From contig NC_080672.1 in assembly GCF_030247195.1 (NCBI RefSeq), positions 390,183,037 through 390,247,036 on the forward strand: a stretch of DNA of 64,000 nt. The letters run 5' to 3'. Origin of the DNA: Topomyia yanbarensis. Lineage: Eukaryota > Arthropoda > Insecta > Diptera > Culicidae. The number at the start of each line of letters is the position of its first letter. Position 1 is the stretch's first letter. The position numbers and the translations under genes are program-made. This document shows positions 33,967 to 46,104 of the stretch, piece after piece. A model generated the notes under the pieces. It worked only from the letters and a program-made list of their open reading frames with translations, was not told the origin of the DNA and did no database searches.

Positions 33967-35974
33967 CAGTTAACTCTCTCTATGTCGATATTGAAGGGAT
34001 CATCGACATAGGGAGAGATCGACATATAGAACACAATGATTTTCTTTGAGACAACTTTTCCTTCAGGACATCATAATGCATACCGGGAAATGAAGATAGA
34101 TACTCATAGTGGGGGAAGTAGGGTAGTAGACGACGAGGTAAAGTGCACACGCACTGCAAAACATCAAGTTTACTGTTTGAGAAGGAATCTCTTATTTGCA
34201 GTTTATCATTCTGCCCCACATGTAGGGGAACATGGGGAGACTTGACCAGATTTTCAGCTAAACCTGCATAAATCCCTAAAAAAGTTTTCAATCCTTCCAA
34301 AGTCATTGAGATATAATGTAAAAAGGTATTATTCGTGTTCATAATTTTTTGTGAAATTTTTAATTTACTTTTTCAAAAGTTAAAAAAGTTTGTCTGGGAT
34401 CGTTTTCCCCGCAGTGGGGAGACTTGACCAAGGCCTGGGGAGACTAGACCAAGAAAATTTTTAAAAATCTGAACAAAAAATAATGACATAAATAATTCTG
34501 TAATCCTTTTGTCCATATTGTCGAGGTCATTAGGTAGCAGTAAAAAATATAAACGGGTTGCATTTCATAAATCTCGACTGTGTTTAATCCTTTTAAGGAT
34601 TAACTGTACTGCTTACATTGCATATAAGACGTCACGAAATCAGCCATATTACTACTAACTTTGTTGACTAGTACAACAAGATATAGACTGATGTTTGATG
34701 TGGGATTTTTTGTGACGTGATTAACACTAACAGTAGGTACGACAGCATAGTAAATATCAGAAAAAAATTATCTTTCTTCGGTTTATTGCCACTTGGTCAT
34801 TTCTCCCCATAAAATCTATAACTATTTCAATGTTCCGATTTATGTAAAATCATTTCACTAGTTCATAAAGTATAAAATAATGTATGAGTACTTTAGAAGT
34901 AATTATTAGGCGAGTAGATATGTCCATACAAAGTTTGTTTCCTTTTTTTACGTTTTAACGACATTCAATTAGCTAGAGATTACTGGGTAGGGAAAGTTAT
35001 GAAACTTAGAGCCATAGTACTCAAGTGAGAGCAAGGATGTGAAGTAAACAGATCGGAAAGCTAGAAGTGGCAGGGTCAATAGAACATGCTTAATATCATG
35101 CGGGCTTAATTTTTGCCTTCTGATAATGAGGGTCGAGCTTAGGCAGAATAACTACGTATCACCCGAGTTCACTATCATGTGTCCTGATAAAGGTAGACGT
35201 ATCTATCTTTACCGTGACAACCGGCCGGAAAATTTGACTAACATAGTCGGAAAAAACATACAAAGTTTGATAAAAATTCCATCATTTAACGCAAATTTAT
35301 TAAATACGGAATCTTTGCTATAAAGATAGAATTTTTCATTCCAAACTTTTAAAATTACCTTAACGGACCGAAACTAGTATAAAAATATCTTTGAATTTTT
35401 TTTAAGAACCTAATAGAACACGTCATAGCCAATAATAGAATTCTGCGCTTGGCCAAGTCTCCCCATGTTCCTCTAATTGAAATTGTTTTGACCACGAAAG
35501 AATGATTTCCGTGCTACAAATGGCTTCATTTTAAATATTTTTGCAGCATGTAAAAGTCAAAATTTTGAACCGAAAAATGCATAATTTGTAGAAAACCTCA
35601 ATATGTGCATATTAAGATGAATTCGTTTTACAAAGTCTCGTAGGAAAACATAATGAATATCCACTTTACCCCAAATCATGTCTTTACTGCCCCTACATGC
35701 AGAATATTGATATAGGACTTAGCGCCCTGATCGACAATTTTCCTTTCATTATGTATATGCTTTGTGATGTCCAGAGAGAAAAATAAACACATCGACATAG
35801 AGAGAGAATAATGCAGGCAAATATAAAGCTAGGTACATCGAGATAGGGAGATATTGAGATAGAGAAAATATCGACATAGAGGAGTTTTTATACGCGCGAT
35901 CTACGGACCTACGAAATAATCGAGATAAAGAAAAATATCGACATAGAGAATATCGACATAGAGAGAGTTAACTG
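33967..35974. mobile_element. TA-flanked pogo-like element, 2.0 kb, with nested element
   Basis: The left end reads CAGTTAACTCTCTCTATGTC after TA (33965-33966). The right end is its exact reverse complement, followed by TA (35975-35976). CAG tips and a TA target suggest the pogo branch of Tc1/mariner. Subterminal CGACATAGAGAG-type motifs repeat several times at the right end (35789-35965) and twice at the left. No transposase frame is recognised. A 1249-bp element is inserted at 34225. Confidence 0.8.
34225..35473. mobile_element. Nested TA-flanked element, 1249 bp
   Basis: The left end reads GGGGAACATGGGGAGACTTG after TA (34223-34224); the right end, reverse-complemented, starts GAGGAACATGGGGAGACTTG, followed by TA (35474-35475). 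Internal GGGGAGACTTGACCAAGG repeats the terminal phrase (near 34417). No coding sequence. The part 34920-35200 resembles 44590-44870 inside the second TTAA MITE. Confidence 0.78.
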
Positions 35975-36069
35975 TATATAATATATATTTTGATCAACAA
36001 ACAAACATATACAATATTGAAAAGAGTCAAAAAACGAGCTGGCTGTCAATGTACACAATTGCTACACCC

Positions 36070-36575
36070 AATCAAGATGACAAGCAAAATTGTCCACGGC
36101 TAAAGTAAAAACGTGTATGTATACATGACCTTGTTTACCAAATGTGGTTGCTTCGTAATGGACGATGAAACATACGTCAAGGCAGTTTTCAAGCAACTCT
36201 CAGGATAAGAGTTTTACACGGCTACCAGAAATGAATGGTTTAAGATAAGTTTAAGCAGAAACACTCGTCCAAGCTGCCGAAAAAATACTTGGTTTGGCAG
36301 GCGATTTGCACCTGTGGGTTAAAAAGTGCAATTTTCGGAATAGCTGGCATTGTCAATCCAAATATTTATGTCGAAGAATTATTACAGAAAAGATTCTTAC
36401 CTTTTTTAAAGAAACACATTTTTTCGGTGCTGTTTTGTCCAGAATTAACTTCCTGTCACTGTGAAAAAATTGCGCAGAAATGGTATACATTCAAGAACGC
36501 GTAGGTCGTATCCGTAGAACGAAGACACTGTAAACTCGTCAGAGTTGTGCCCAATTGATTTAGGCAATTGTTGAG
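36070..36575 (+). pseudogene. DD37E mariner transposase, catalytic part
   Basis: The plus strand carries MDDETYVKAVFKQLSG (from 36158) with the first catalytic Asp. After frame breaks comes VWQAICTCGLKSA and a frame 36289-36504 with VEELLQKRFLPFLKKH and CPELTSCHCEKIAQKWY. The usual second-Asp motif FWPDLASCHY reads FCPELTSCHC, so the Asp is replaced. Near 36532 the phrase NSSELCPID recalls PELRPIE with the last Glu. Stops lie between the parts, and neither the N-terminal HTH region nor terminal repeats are visible. Its sequence differs from the copy at 7596-9423, so it is a separate family member. Confidence 0.75.
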
Positions 36576-38850
36576 CGGAATTCCAAAAAAAAAAAAACTG
36601 TTGGCAATGATCAATAATTTAATGCAAATTGGACTTTGACATCACGCAAAGTAGACACCGGTATTAAGTCTGATGGCACGAGTTGTAAACTTAAAGCCCG
36701 ATAATTTGCAATGAGAACATCTAAAGCCTTACCACATGATCTTATATTTAGAGTCACTGAACTTAAAAATAAGTATAGTTTGCATTCTATTGTCACAACA
36801 TAAGCTAAACCTGGATAAATATGTAAATTTCGCCAAATTTTATTTTTCATGACCATCAAATTTGCTTTAAATTGTCCTCAGAAATAGATGGAATATTATT
36901 TGTATGTTTGACTACTTTCGGACAGCGACTGCTCGTTCGGGGTGTCATTAACCTGATTCCTGAGACGTTAACAACTCTAAGTATATTCTATGTCACTTCC
37001 TAATTTAACCCTAAGCACATTCTATCTTTACTTAAATAATATTTTTCTCGTATTCCTTGCTTGCAATCGGCGCTGTGCGACTCGTCTTTGGCTGAAATCC
37101 ACAGGAAGAACTGTTTCACGCCATTCATCACTTGTCGACTACGAAAATTTCATTACCTTTTTCTCATCTCAACATCTCAATCAATTATTTCGACACACTG
37201 ATATCGCCTGACTTGATTAGACAAAAGTCAGTATCATGCACTGCCAGTTACCATTAAACGATGAACTAATCAACGAACTTGGTTACGCATTTATCACCTT
37301 CCAATCTGCTACCGAAACAACCCTTCAGAATCCCAATCAGCACCTAACTCGAATCCAAATGTTCCTCACTAATTCTTCTGATTTTCTTTCTCCATCTTTC
37401 CAGGTAAGTGCACCCAGCCACCACCACCAGCCATCCGCCGAGAACACGGCTACTCGAAACCAAAAGAAGCGAATTAAGGTCGCAGCTGTCACAATTACCC
37501 TTCCCAGCGAACATAAGTATTTCTGCGTCTTGAACAAAATGTACACTTCACCCACCTACTGTTTGCTTGCTGCTGCTGGGATGAAAGCACTGTAATTGAG
37601 TCGTGAAAGGGAACCACCAGACACCCCGCTCGAACCTACAGCCCCAGTCCCCCCCCCCCTACAACCCCACCATCCAGGAAGCCGGCCGTCAACGGCGGTA
37701 CAAAGAAAATAGTCAAGTTGCCCCGGTTATCCTATCTCACAATTAATTCAAGCCGCCGGTTTTTTTTTGCCCTGCTCTGTCCTCATCCTGCGAGCTGAGC
37801 AAGTTGTGCTTTCACCCCGTACTTCCTTGCGGTAGGTTGCGAGCGTGTGTGTGTGTGTTTATGTATGTGATGGGATGCGATGTGCTTATGTAACACACCA
37901 CACACCGCTGGAAATAGGTTATCTGTTCTACCGGTGAGCTGTTGCTGCTGTTGATGCCAGTTTTTCACAAGTACGTGGGTAGAATCGGTGCGAATAAAGT
38001 TTTCCCGCACTTTGACTACTGGGTTTCGCATTTGTTTTTCCTGGATCGAGATGAAAAACTTTTCTAATCACCTTCGCTTCAACCTTGTTATGCTGTGTGT
38101 GGGGTGGATAGGCTTCGTTGGAATAATCGATCTTTCTTTTGTTTGGTTTTATCTTGTTGGTGCACCCTTGGGGGTGAGTGTGTAAGAAGTAATCGTGGTT
38201 CACGCACCAGAGCGGTTGATTGAAGCTGTAGGCCGGCTTTTTATACGTGGGAGTTTCTGATCGAGGGAGGTTACGGTTGTAAAACTCTGATTGACGCAGA
38301 TTAAATTCTATTCCAAATGTCGCCAGGGAACTATTATTTTTTAGTTTGCTGAGATTCCTAATCCATTTTTATTGTATATTTTGTGCTGCGGATCTTTGCA
38401 AATTGTTACAATTCCCCACATTATAGGGGTAATCGATCTATGAATAAATATTTGATAACTGTTTCTAAAAAAATACATCAAGTACAATTTTACGGAATTC
38501 CAACATCTAGCTAGAGTAACGCGAAAACAATGACCCCTATCACATGGAAAAAACTTGTTAGCATTTTTACCATTATGTCGCCGAATATAGTGGCCAACTA
38601 TCACCATTATGATAGCTATTTTTATTATCTACAATCTTATCGAAGACTGGTGATGTCAGAGCAAGTTGTGAGGATAAAATTATAAATCTTTCGTATTCTC
38701 ACTTTCTCTGATGAAGCCTCTCCACACCGTATTTCAAAGACCGAGATAATGTCAGCGAGAGAACTGTGCACATAATGGAACATTACAGATTTCAAATGTT
38801 ACGTCCTAAAGGAAAAAAAATCAGACGCACAACACCGAACTTTGATAAAA
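36576..38850. other. Anonymous DNA with GC-richer part 37.4-38.1 kb
   Basis: A 119-codon frame (37236-37595, plus) shows a His/Pro/Ser-rich stretch but no recognisable domain. A GT run lies at 37844-37858. The sequence TTTCCAGGTAAGTG near 37398 has the form of a splice donor. This is the best place in the middle of the window for a host exon, but no protein family supports one. Confidence 0.3.
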
Positions 38851-38862
38851 TGAGATTCGGTG

Positions 38863-39285
38863 TTTCGAATTCATCTCGTCAGTAACTAGCCCCAACTTGG
38901 GACAAGTTAGACAGTAAATCACACTGTGAAGGACGACAAATACAGTCGTTGTGTGAATGCCTAAAGCAACAACTGGCGAGATAAATTCGGAGCACCAAAT
39001 CTGACTTTATCCAAGGTAGTTGTTTTTTGATACAGAAAATTGTTCAAGTCAATTTATTTCTCTCTAAGGAATTAATGTTGCACAGTGCCTGGCGTTTGGT
39101 TTCTAAATCATAAAACAAGAGTTCGTTTTCATTTTCTCATCAGTAAATCTGTTTGATGCTTCCCCAGGCATCACTCGGAATCAGCCAGTTGCTTTAGGCG
39201 TGCACACAAGTTGTGTGACTGTGTTTACAGTTATCGTTTAACTGGTTCCAAGTTGGTGCTAGTTACTGAGGAGATGAATTCGAAA
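38863..39285. mobile_element. Fold-back MITE-like element, about 420 bp
   Basis: The left arm TTTCGAATTCATCTCGTCAG and what follows pairs with the right arm ending CTGAGGAGATGAATTCGAAA. Inner matches include GCCTAAAGCAAC against GTTGCTTTAGGC. A half copy in left-arm orientation is at 43690-43890. No coding sequence; target duplication not clear. Confidence 0.7.
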
Positions 39286-39765
39286 TTTTACTTTATAAAA
39301 CCTATGGTTTAATTTAAAAAATTGAATTGTTTCTCAAAAAAAAGTTTTATTTTGATGCTAATTGTTTTTGTCATAAAGAAATCTCGTAGTTTCCGTAATA
39401 AATCCATGACCTGGGTCCGTACTGTATCCTCTGATTCACTAGCGGTGGCACTTCTCTATCTCCCATTGAAATCATTGATGCCATTTACTTTCATCTCAGT
39501 TTCGAATAGTTTTCGCTTAATTATACCCCCGTATATTTCTATTGTTCAGGGCAGTTTGGTGGGTCGGTTGGTTTTAGCACGCATGGACCTCTTGTTCATT
39601 ATACCATTCTAGGACGGATGTTGAACAGAGAGTAGAAGCCACATCAGGCCAACGTTGAAATGGAGTGTTGTAGCTTCCGATAAATGACAGCAACCACTTC
39701 GAAAACAATTTTTACATATGCATCTTTTTTGCTAGCCTAGTAGCACTAGAGATAAAACTTTTGAA

Positions 39766-40085
39766 TATTCGACCATAACTCCATATGGCTTGCCGAACCG
39801 AGTACTTTTTGGAAATTAAGACAGTTCCATTGTACAGTAACATTCGGCAACAGTATTATTTTATGTCACAGTATAAAAAGACTAATCCGGAAGCTGTTGT
39901 GAATTTTATAAGCATATATTTTGCTTATTCGACCACAGCTACGTATGGCTTGTCAAACCAAGTATTTTTTTGGGAACTTAGACCGTTTCTTTGTCCGGTG
40001 ACACTTGGCAATGGTATTCTTTTGCATTACAGTATAAAATGCCAGACTCAGAAGCTGCTGAATGTTTTCTAGCACATTAGATGTG
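39766..40085 (+). repeat. Two-unit tandem duplication, 160-bp unit
   Basis: TATTCGACCATAACTCCATA at 39766 and TATTCGACCACAGCTACGTA at 39926 begin two parallel units; TATGGCTTG and CAGTATAAAA recur at the same offsets. The frame 39785-40072 stays open through both units but looks like a repeat by-product. Confidence 0.7.
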
Positions 40086-40265
40086 CTTAAGCTGACCTGT
40101 TATTCCATGTACTCTCTATTAGGACATAGAAGTCCTGTATGGATTTTTGTCGAAGGTGAGTTGTCTGTTGGTTTGGATTTTATGCGTTTTTGTTTATATT
40201 ACTACTAATTAACCGATTTCGCCAATTTTCTCTATTGTTTCAGAGAGCGAGTAAGGGCGCTATAA

Positions 40266-40285
40266 CCCTGGCTCATTAGCCAGGG
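40266..40285. repeat. 8-bp hairpin CCCTGGCT/AGCCAGGG
   Basis: Perfect 8-bp arms with a 4-base loop. There is no following T run, and no function is implied. Confidence 0.6.
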
Positions 40286-40689
40286 CAGGGCTAAATATTT
40301 CTGTCCCATCCCAGGAACCTAGGACCAAAGGAGTGACATTAACCCTCTTAACAAAGTCACTCCCAACGATTTATCAAACCCCCATCAAATTGAAACGGTT
40401 GTGTACGGTTGTCCACGTTTCTTCCTTATTCAAAGTTCAAAATAATCCGTTGGCCTGGCCGCTTTAATGATTGTATCGTATTCAGTACGTGCCACAAACA
40501 TTAATAATGACAAGAAAAATTGTGGACGAACGTCTGCAATTTTCCAGGATCCCTACATGTATTGGCTGTGTATGTGTAGACTAGGCTAGACTAGATTAGA
40601 TGTGCTTAACTTAACCAACTTTGAGGAAATTAAATTCGTTGTGTATAGTGTCAACATCATCATCACCGTCATCATCGTGCTAGAGCAAT

Positions 40690-41960
40690 CAGAGTTCTCC
40701 GAATAATGACCAGACTTTCAGACATTCAGGACACTTGATTTTATGCCGTTAGTCTCCTTGTAGGCCCGTCACCGATTCCATACAGCCAGCGAGTGTGGAG
40801 TCTCCAACTTTTTCCAGATACTCTGCTGACCATGTCATTACCTGGTCTATTCTCAGCATTCGCGCTACATGCCCAGCTTCCCGGTGTTGGCATGGTTACT
40901 AATTAGCTACAGCTTCATGTATCTGCGCCATTTTCCATTATGCCGCAAAATGTTGAGCGCAGAAATTCTTCTCTCAAACACACTGAGTATCACCGTCTTA
41001 TTTCAGAAGTATTGTGATCGTCTGTAGACTGCAGAAATGAAGTTGACTACGCAAACCGTAAAAAATCCAACTCACTGCTGCAACGCCTTTAATGTCACTA
41101 GCAGGAATACCACATGGAAATCTGTGTTCCATAAAATAAATCTTTCTACCATCTGTGATGTCTAAAAAGAAAAAAAATCTGCGTTAAATTTCCAAAAAAT
41201 CTGTGAAAAATCAGAATAATTCTAAAAAATTGTAAAAATCTGTGAAGTTTTTCTAAAAATATCAATAGTCTGTCAACTGTGACAAAAATTGTTTATTAAA
41301 TCTGTGATATTACTAAAAGATCTGTGATTATTGGACACTAGTGTTATGAGATATTTACACATGCTAACAACCTCGTACCATACCACATTCATTACCACAT
41401 TGGAACAAATACCGTTCGCACTGGCTCATTCGCTACCAGTTACCAGTGTTTGTCAAAGTTTACAGACAATTAAATTCACGTAGTCTTCATTTTAAAGGCC
41501 TCTTCTACTGCTCTGGGATCGATTTCTATGATGCTGACGTCGTCCGCTAAGTCAAGCCAAGTATGCGAAAACTCGTGATTAAAGTTCCGTTTCTTGGCAC
41601 ACAAGATCTTCGTATCGCACCCATGTTGAACAGCATCTAACGCCTAAACGTCAACAACGAGTAGGATGCAGCTCTGGCTATTCTGTCGCTTAATTTTGAC
41701 CCATCTAGGGCCCAAGAAACCATTTTAATCAGTCTTGTCGAAAAGCCATTTTTTATATACTATTGGCCACAGTTCATTTCGTTTTACTGAATCGCACGCT
41801 GCCTTGAAAACCACGGAAAAAGATATTGGTTTAGTCTGCAAGTCTATTCCAAACATTACCCAGATTTGTCCGTGGGTGCAGTCTGCTAAACAGAGTACGG
41901 GAGAGTATTTAATAGGCGGCATTGAGGATCGGTGTGATAGTTATTACACTCGAGTTTAGG
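40690..41960 (-). pseudogene. RTE-type LINE reverse transcriptase, interrupted
   Basis: Minus-strand order runs from high to low coordinates. FKAACDSVKRNELWPIVYKK (about 41745-41810) matches the RT palm motif FKAAYDSVNRxELW. GSKLSDRIARAASYSLL follows with stops, then LDLADDVSIIEIDPRAVEEA (about 41497-41560), which is the FADD box in the RTE form. After an interruption comes SVFERRISALNILRHNGKWR (around 40950-41000), from the region C-terminal of RT, and then HARM-like remnants near 40860. The CACAGATTTT repeat at 41150-41345 lies between the halves and probably inserted there. Many stops and frameshifts; not functional. The endonuclease part is not found. Confidence 0.75.
41150..41345 (-). 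repeat. CACAGATTTT-rich dispersed repeat, copy 2
   Basis: The reverse complement of the pattern at 262-478, with repeated AAATCTGTGA. It separates the RT core of the RTE pseudogene from its C-terminal region. Confidence 0.6.
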
Positions 41961-42910
41961 GCCCCCACTTGTGGATAGAACAAATGAAACCATACAGTGC
42001 AACCTAGCGGCGAACATGCGAGTGGGTGGATAAATTGTTGAGAAATCCCATATAAACTTTAAGCTTTTGAAAAAAGTTGCGTAATGTCAAGATTCCGACG
42101 GTCATATTAATATTAACTTGTGGGAGAGCATCTGGGGCATCAATTTGGACAATTCCTGCAAAATTGACTTTGGATGAAACGTTATTACTTTTTGTTTTGT
42201 TTTTATTACTTTTTAAGCGTTCGCTAATTCATCAAAAATTACCCAATTACTTCTCGGTCGCAAGTGATAGACCGATGATCTCTTCTGGAAAGATATGTAT
42301 CTTGACAAAACGAACATTTTTGGGACATACTGTAGTTTTATCTACGATATTTAAGAAGTTATGTCCACAAAAAGTTTTCAAGAGGTATTCCTCAAACAAT
42401 GGTTTATAACTTCGAGTGTACTATAAATAGAGATTTTTGGTCTTCATTAAAGTTTGCAAAAACAAGGTCTTAATTGTTTTTGAAGTCTTCATTTTGCTTC
42501 AAAAATTTTATAAACTTTAGAAGAATTTGTAGCAAATATCTCACTGCAAGGGAGATTAATCACTCTAACTGTATCATCGCAATGAAGCGCTTAGATAACA
42601 TCTTAGAAGACATAATTGCTAAAGCTTAAGCTAAAGAGCACCGTGCGTCCGAAGAAAGTACCAACGGAGATTGAGTGTGCAAGGCAAGACAGCAGTTGAT
42701 AATGTGATTGTTCATTGAGTAGACGTTGTTAGCATGTAAGCGATGTTGTTTAAATTTGTGTTTAGTGTTAGATTTTAACTAATATTATATTTTAGTAAGT
42801 GGCTGAGGATGACTGAACATGTTAGTAGGTCGAAACGTCCGGTAAAATGCAGTTTGTTTTAATTTTCACCGAAAAAAATCGATGACCGTCCATACTTCAA
42901 TTGATATTGG
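41961..42910. other. Anonymous DNA
   Basis: A frame at 42077-42409 has a Leu/Phe-rich stretch but no assignable family. The 3' part contains GTAGGTCGAAACGTCCGG, a phrase of a type found near the ends of some retroelements. Confidence 0.35.
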
Positions 42911-43078
42911 AAAATCGATATGCTCTTAAGGGGAGAGGGAGTTAAGAAGGATACTTTCAGGGAAAAAAACTATTTAAAAAAATGGCGAAACAGAAAATCT
43001 CGATAAGCTCTTAAGGGGAGAGTGAGTTAAGAAGGACACTTTTAGGGAAAAAACTATTTAAAAAAAATGGCGAAACAG
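42911..43078 (+). repeat. Two-unit tandem duplication, 83-85 bp
   Basis: Unit 1 is 42911-42993 and unit 2 is 42994-43078. Both start AAAATC and contain GCTCTTAAGGGGAGAG, GAGTTAAGAAGGA and AATGGCGAAACAG. Differences are few, so the duplication is recent. Confidence 0.9.
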
Positions 43079-43689
43079 AAAATCTCTTCAGTTAATTTCT
43101 ATACAAATATTAACCATTTGAACATTTTCCTGAATTTTTGTTGGCCAAATACTTAGAGTGACAGTTAACCTTCAGGGGGCACCTCGCAATAATGCGCTGT
43201 GCACCCAAATCCAAAATCTCCTGTACCAAGCGTTATGAAATTTAACACAGTTCTTCTTCATATCATTGCCCAGGTAACTACAGGGCGCGCTTGCTTGAAC
43301 GTGTACTGGAAATGCTTTCAAAAAATGATTTAGGAAATCTACGCGGCCCAGTTCGTCCGATTTTCCTCATAAAAATAATTGCGGTAGAAATTGGATTCTT
43401 AAACGTTATTTGCAATCATAACATTTGATGACATTTTTCCCCTACCTTACACTGATCGGATTGACGGTATTGCGAACATCATCCAGCAGTATTACATGAG
43501 CGACCGAAAATAAAAGTCGCATGGGCAGAAAATGCTTCGAAAACCCCATTTCAAATAGATTAGAACATAAAAATCGGACATAAACTTTAAGCATAAAAAT
43601 CGGACTAGAACCTTCCTCTGTAAGAATTTGATAAAAAACTGTTTTCCTCGGTTACAAAATTTATTCGGTGTTATTACATCAGGAAAATT
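43079..43689. other. Anonymous DNA
   Basis: No gene or element recognised. ATTCGGTGTTATTACATCAG near 43662 may belong to the fold-back relative that follows. Confidence 0.4.
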
Positions 43690-43895
43690 GGATTAGAATG
43701 TTTTGTGTTCGACTCGTCAGTAACTGACACCAACTTGCTATCAGTTAGACTATATATCTAAACTAACACCAAATTGGCGCTAGTTACACACTAAATCCAA
43801 ACAGTTCACACAACGTAAGTGAACGCATAAAGCAACTGGCTGGTACCGAGTGATGGCTCGGTTAGCCATGCACAGAAACTTTAGGTCGCTGACGA
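43690..43895 (+). repeat. Half copy of the 38.9-kb fold-back family
   Basis: ACTCGTCAGTAACTGACACC through CATAAAGCAACTGGCTGG to GAGTGATGGC parallels the left arm and inverted right arm at 38863-39285. Confidence 0.6.
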
Positions 43896-43904
43896 GTATA
43901 GGAA

Positions 43905-44265
43905 ATTATAAGATTACACAACCACACATCCAATACACGCAATCTCCCATTTCACATATACACGCTCGAGCCAGTGTAAAAACAACCACACGTTTATAAA
44001 CAATTTACAAACGCTCATGCGACAAACGCGCGCAACAACATACAAACGCTCGAAATTCTCGCGATAATAAAAACCCGCTCAAAAATGTAATCATTCGCGC
44101 ATACTTAAGCGTAATCATTCGCGCATACTTAAACCTCCGTTCTCGAAATCACTAAAACGCCACAGCAATTGAGCCAACGTGTTAGCACTTTATAAACACG
44201 GTCTCAAGCGTGTCATAGAAACGCTCGTTCCCACACGATAATGAAGACTCCACGTCCCCCTATTG
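43905..44265 (+). repeat. Dispersed repeat family B, copy at 44 kb
   Basis: AACATACAAACGCTCG occurs near 44037, and TTTATAAACACGGTCTCAAG near 44190 is followed by GTTCCCACACGATAATGAA. The phrase GTAATCATTCGCGCATACTT appears twice in tandem (about 44087 and 44111). Confidence 0.6.
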
Positions 44266-44538
44266 GCCTTAAACAATGCTTTAGAGGGTGACATTTCCCG
44301 CTCGTCTGCCATTGTAGTGAGTGAATCGAACAGGGAGCCCTTCAGAAAAAACCTAACTCTTCAGCTCCAGGATCACTCCTAAATAGAAATAAGGTAAATA
44401 TTTTTGTGAGTTGAATTACACTTACCTAACCCTTAAAGGCTCAAATCAATTAATTTTTTTTATAAATTTTGTGAAAATTGTGAAGCTTTATTACGTTTTT
44501 TTTCGATAATTTTCAGATGCTTTTCGTTGTAGTTTTAA

Positions 44539-45442
44539 CCCTTTGCGACGAGATTTTTTTCATTGTTAACACTGTTATTTTTTCCTTTTTGGTTAACGTC
44601 TAAGAGTTAGTCAATTTTCCTTTTTTATGTTTTATTTGTCGTTATTCAATCAGCAAGGGACTGGAAAATGAAGTATATTTTTCAATATTAAGAGCCATAG
44701 TACTCAAAGGATAGCAAGGGGTTGAAGGAAGGAAGTTTTAGAAAAGCGTGGAAAGGGTCATATGAGCAAGCTTAGAGTTTACCGGCGACTTAACCCTTTG
44801 TCTGCTACCGTAGGAGTCAGGATCTTTTGGCATTAGAAATGCGAATCACCCGAGTCTACGGCATGTCTGGACGAGCGTAAAGTAACCTGTTACTTCATGC
44901 TGTTGGAACCGTTAATACTGTTATTTTTATTCAAAATGGCGGATCCAATATGGCGACTGTGCTTGGCTACATTTGTTTTTTTATATTGGTCAGTATTACA
45001 AGGGGGTCAATTTTGTAAAAAATGGTTGCCATTTTGTTGGCGCCATTTTAAATTTTTGAATTCTGACATCAGAATCGTAATCAGCGACCCAAAAACTCTC
45101 GTAAATCAAGTTTTATACTCATTGTAACAAAATTTGCAAATTTCGTAAAAAAATGACTGCTATTGTGTATGTACCATTTTTGATTTTCAAATTCTGTTAT
45201 CAGAATCGTAATCAGTTACCTTAAAAGCCAAATAATCTATTTTAATGCTAGTTGAAAAGTTATCCCTGCCTCTCAGAATCTTTCATAGACCAAGATAATA
45301 ATAAACTCCTTTGGAATTCCTTACATCCCTAAGAGTTGATTAAATGAAGGAATTCGTATTTCTATGTCAACGCTAACTAGAAATCCAATAAAAACTTAGG
45401 AGAAGTAGGTGGGACGTATATGTACCACTGCCTCACAAAGGG
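44539..45442 (-). mobile_element. piggyBac-type MITE (TTAA target), copy 2, 904 bp
   Basis: TTAA flanks (44535-44538 and 45443-45446) surround CCCTTTGCGACG and a decayed inverse end ACAAAGGG. The right end, reverse-complemented, matches the left end of the copy at 1851 (CACCTACTTCTCC, GAAATACGAATTC, CTTAGGGATGTAAGGA), so orientation is opposite. The left third (44590-44870) does not match copy 1 but resembles 34920-35200. No transposase. Confidence 0.82.
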
Positions 45443-45554
45443 TTAAAACAACATTGCGCATATAAGAGTTTAGAAATTGAAAGGAAGTTTTGCAGTTGTC
45501 ATCATACTCCCAAAAAATAGTAAATTTGCCCATTTTAAAAGCGCATGGTGGCCA

Positions 45555-46060
45555 TACCCCTTAATTATTTTATGTATTATACTCATTTTATTAATTATTT
45601 TATTTATATCATTGTTTTTAAACACTTTCTCCATTATATAATTCTATTGTATTTTATTTTATACTAGTTTATTGTTTAAATTAAAAATTAAAATTGAAAT
45701 TATAAGTTATAATTTATTACAGTTATAGCCATTTTTGATTTATTTATTTGATTTGTTTAATTTTTCATTGAATTCAATTTACTAATTTTACTCATTTTAT
45801 AAATTTTTCTATCGCATGTTGGATTAAATTGATTCTTTTATTCTTCTTAATGATTTGAATAACATTCCTCATTTTAATATTATCAATAGTTGTATTGTTA
45901 ATGAAATTTTATTAATATTGTTCATTTTATTTACTGTTCGTTTTATTCATTTTATTAGTTCTAATAAACAATTATTTTGTTATTTTATTAATTTTATTCA
46001 TTTTATGCGCTTTTAATTCATTCGATTAATTATGTTCCTGCTGTCTTATTTTACTGCTAG
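45555..46060. repeat. AT-rich low-complexity tract
   Basis: A long run built on TTTTATTAATTTTATTCATT-like words with very few G or C. It ends with GCTAGGTGGATTAAATCGG, the same phrase that follows the element at 53662-54948 (near 54960), so the tract may be the tail of a related element. Confidence 0.6.
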
Positions 46061-46104
46061 GTGGATTAAATCGGATTTTGTGACTAGTGGTTCCCAAAAA
46101 AAAT

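Noticed and set aside
37236..37595. 119-codon host gene
   Set aside because: No recognisable domain and low-complexity His/Pro stretches; a nearby GGTAAGTG alone does not make an exon.
40266..40285. Transcription terminator hairpin
   Set aside because: No T run follows and the setting is eukaryotic.
42800..42860. Hammerhead-ribozyme-like core (CTGAGGA ... GTCGAAAC)
   Set aside because: CTGANGA, a short stem II and GAAA can be matched, but no stem I or stem III pairing could be built around them.
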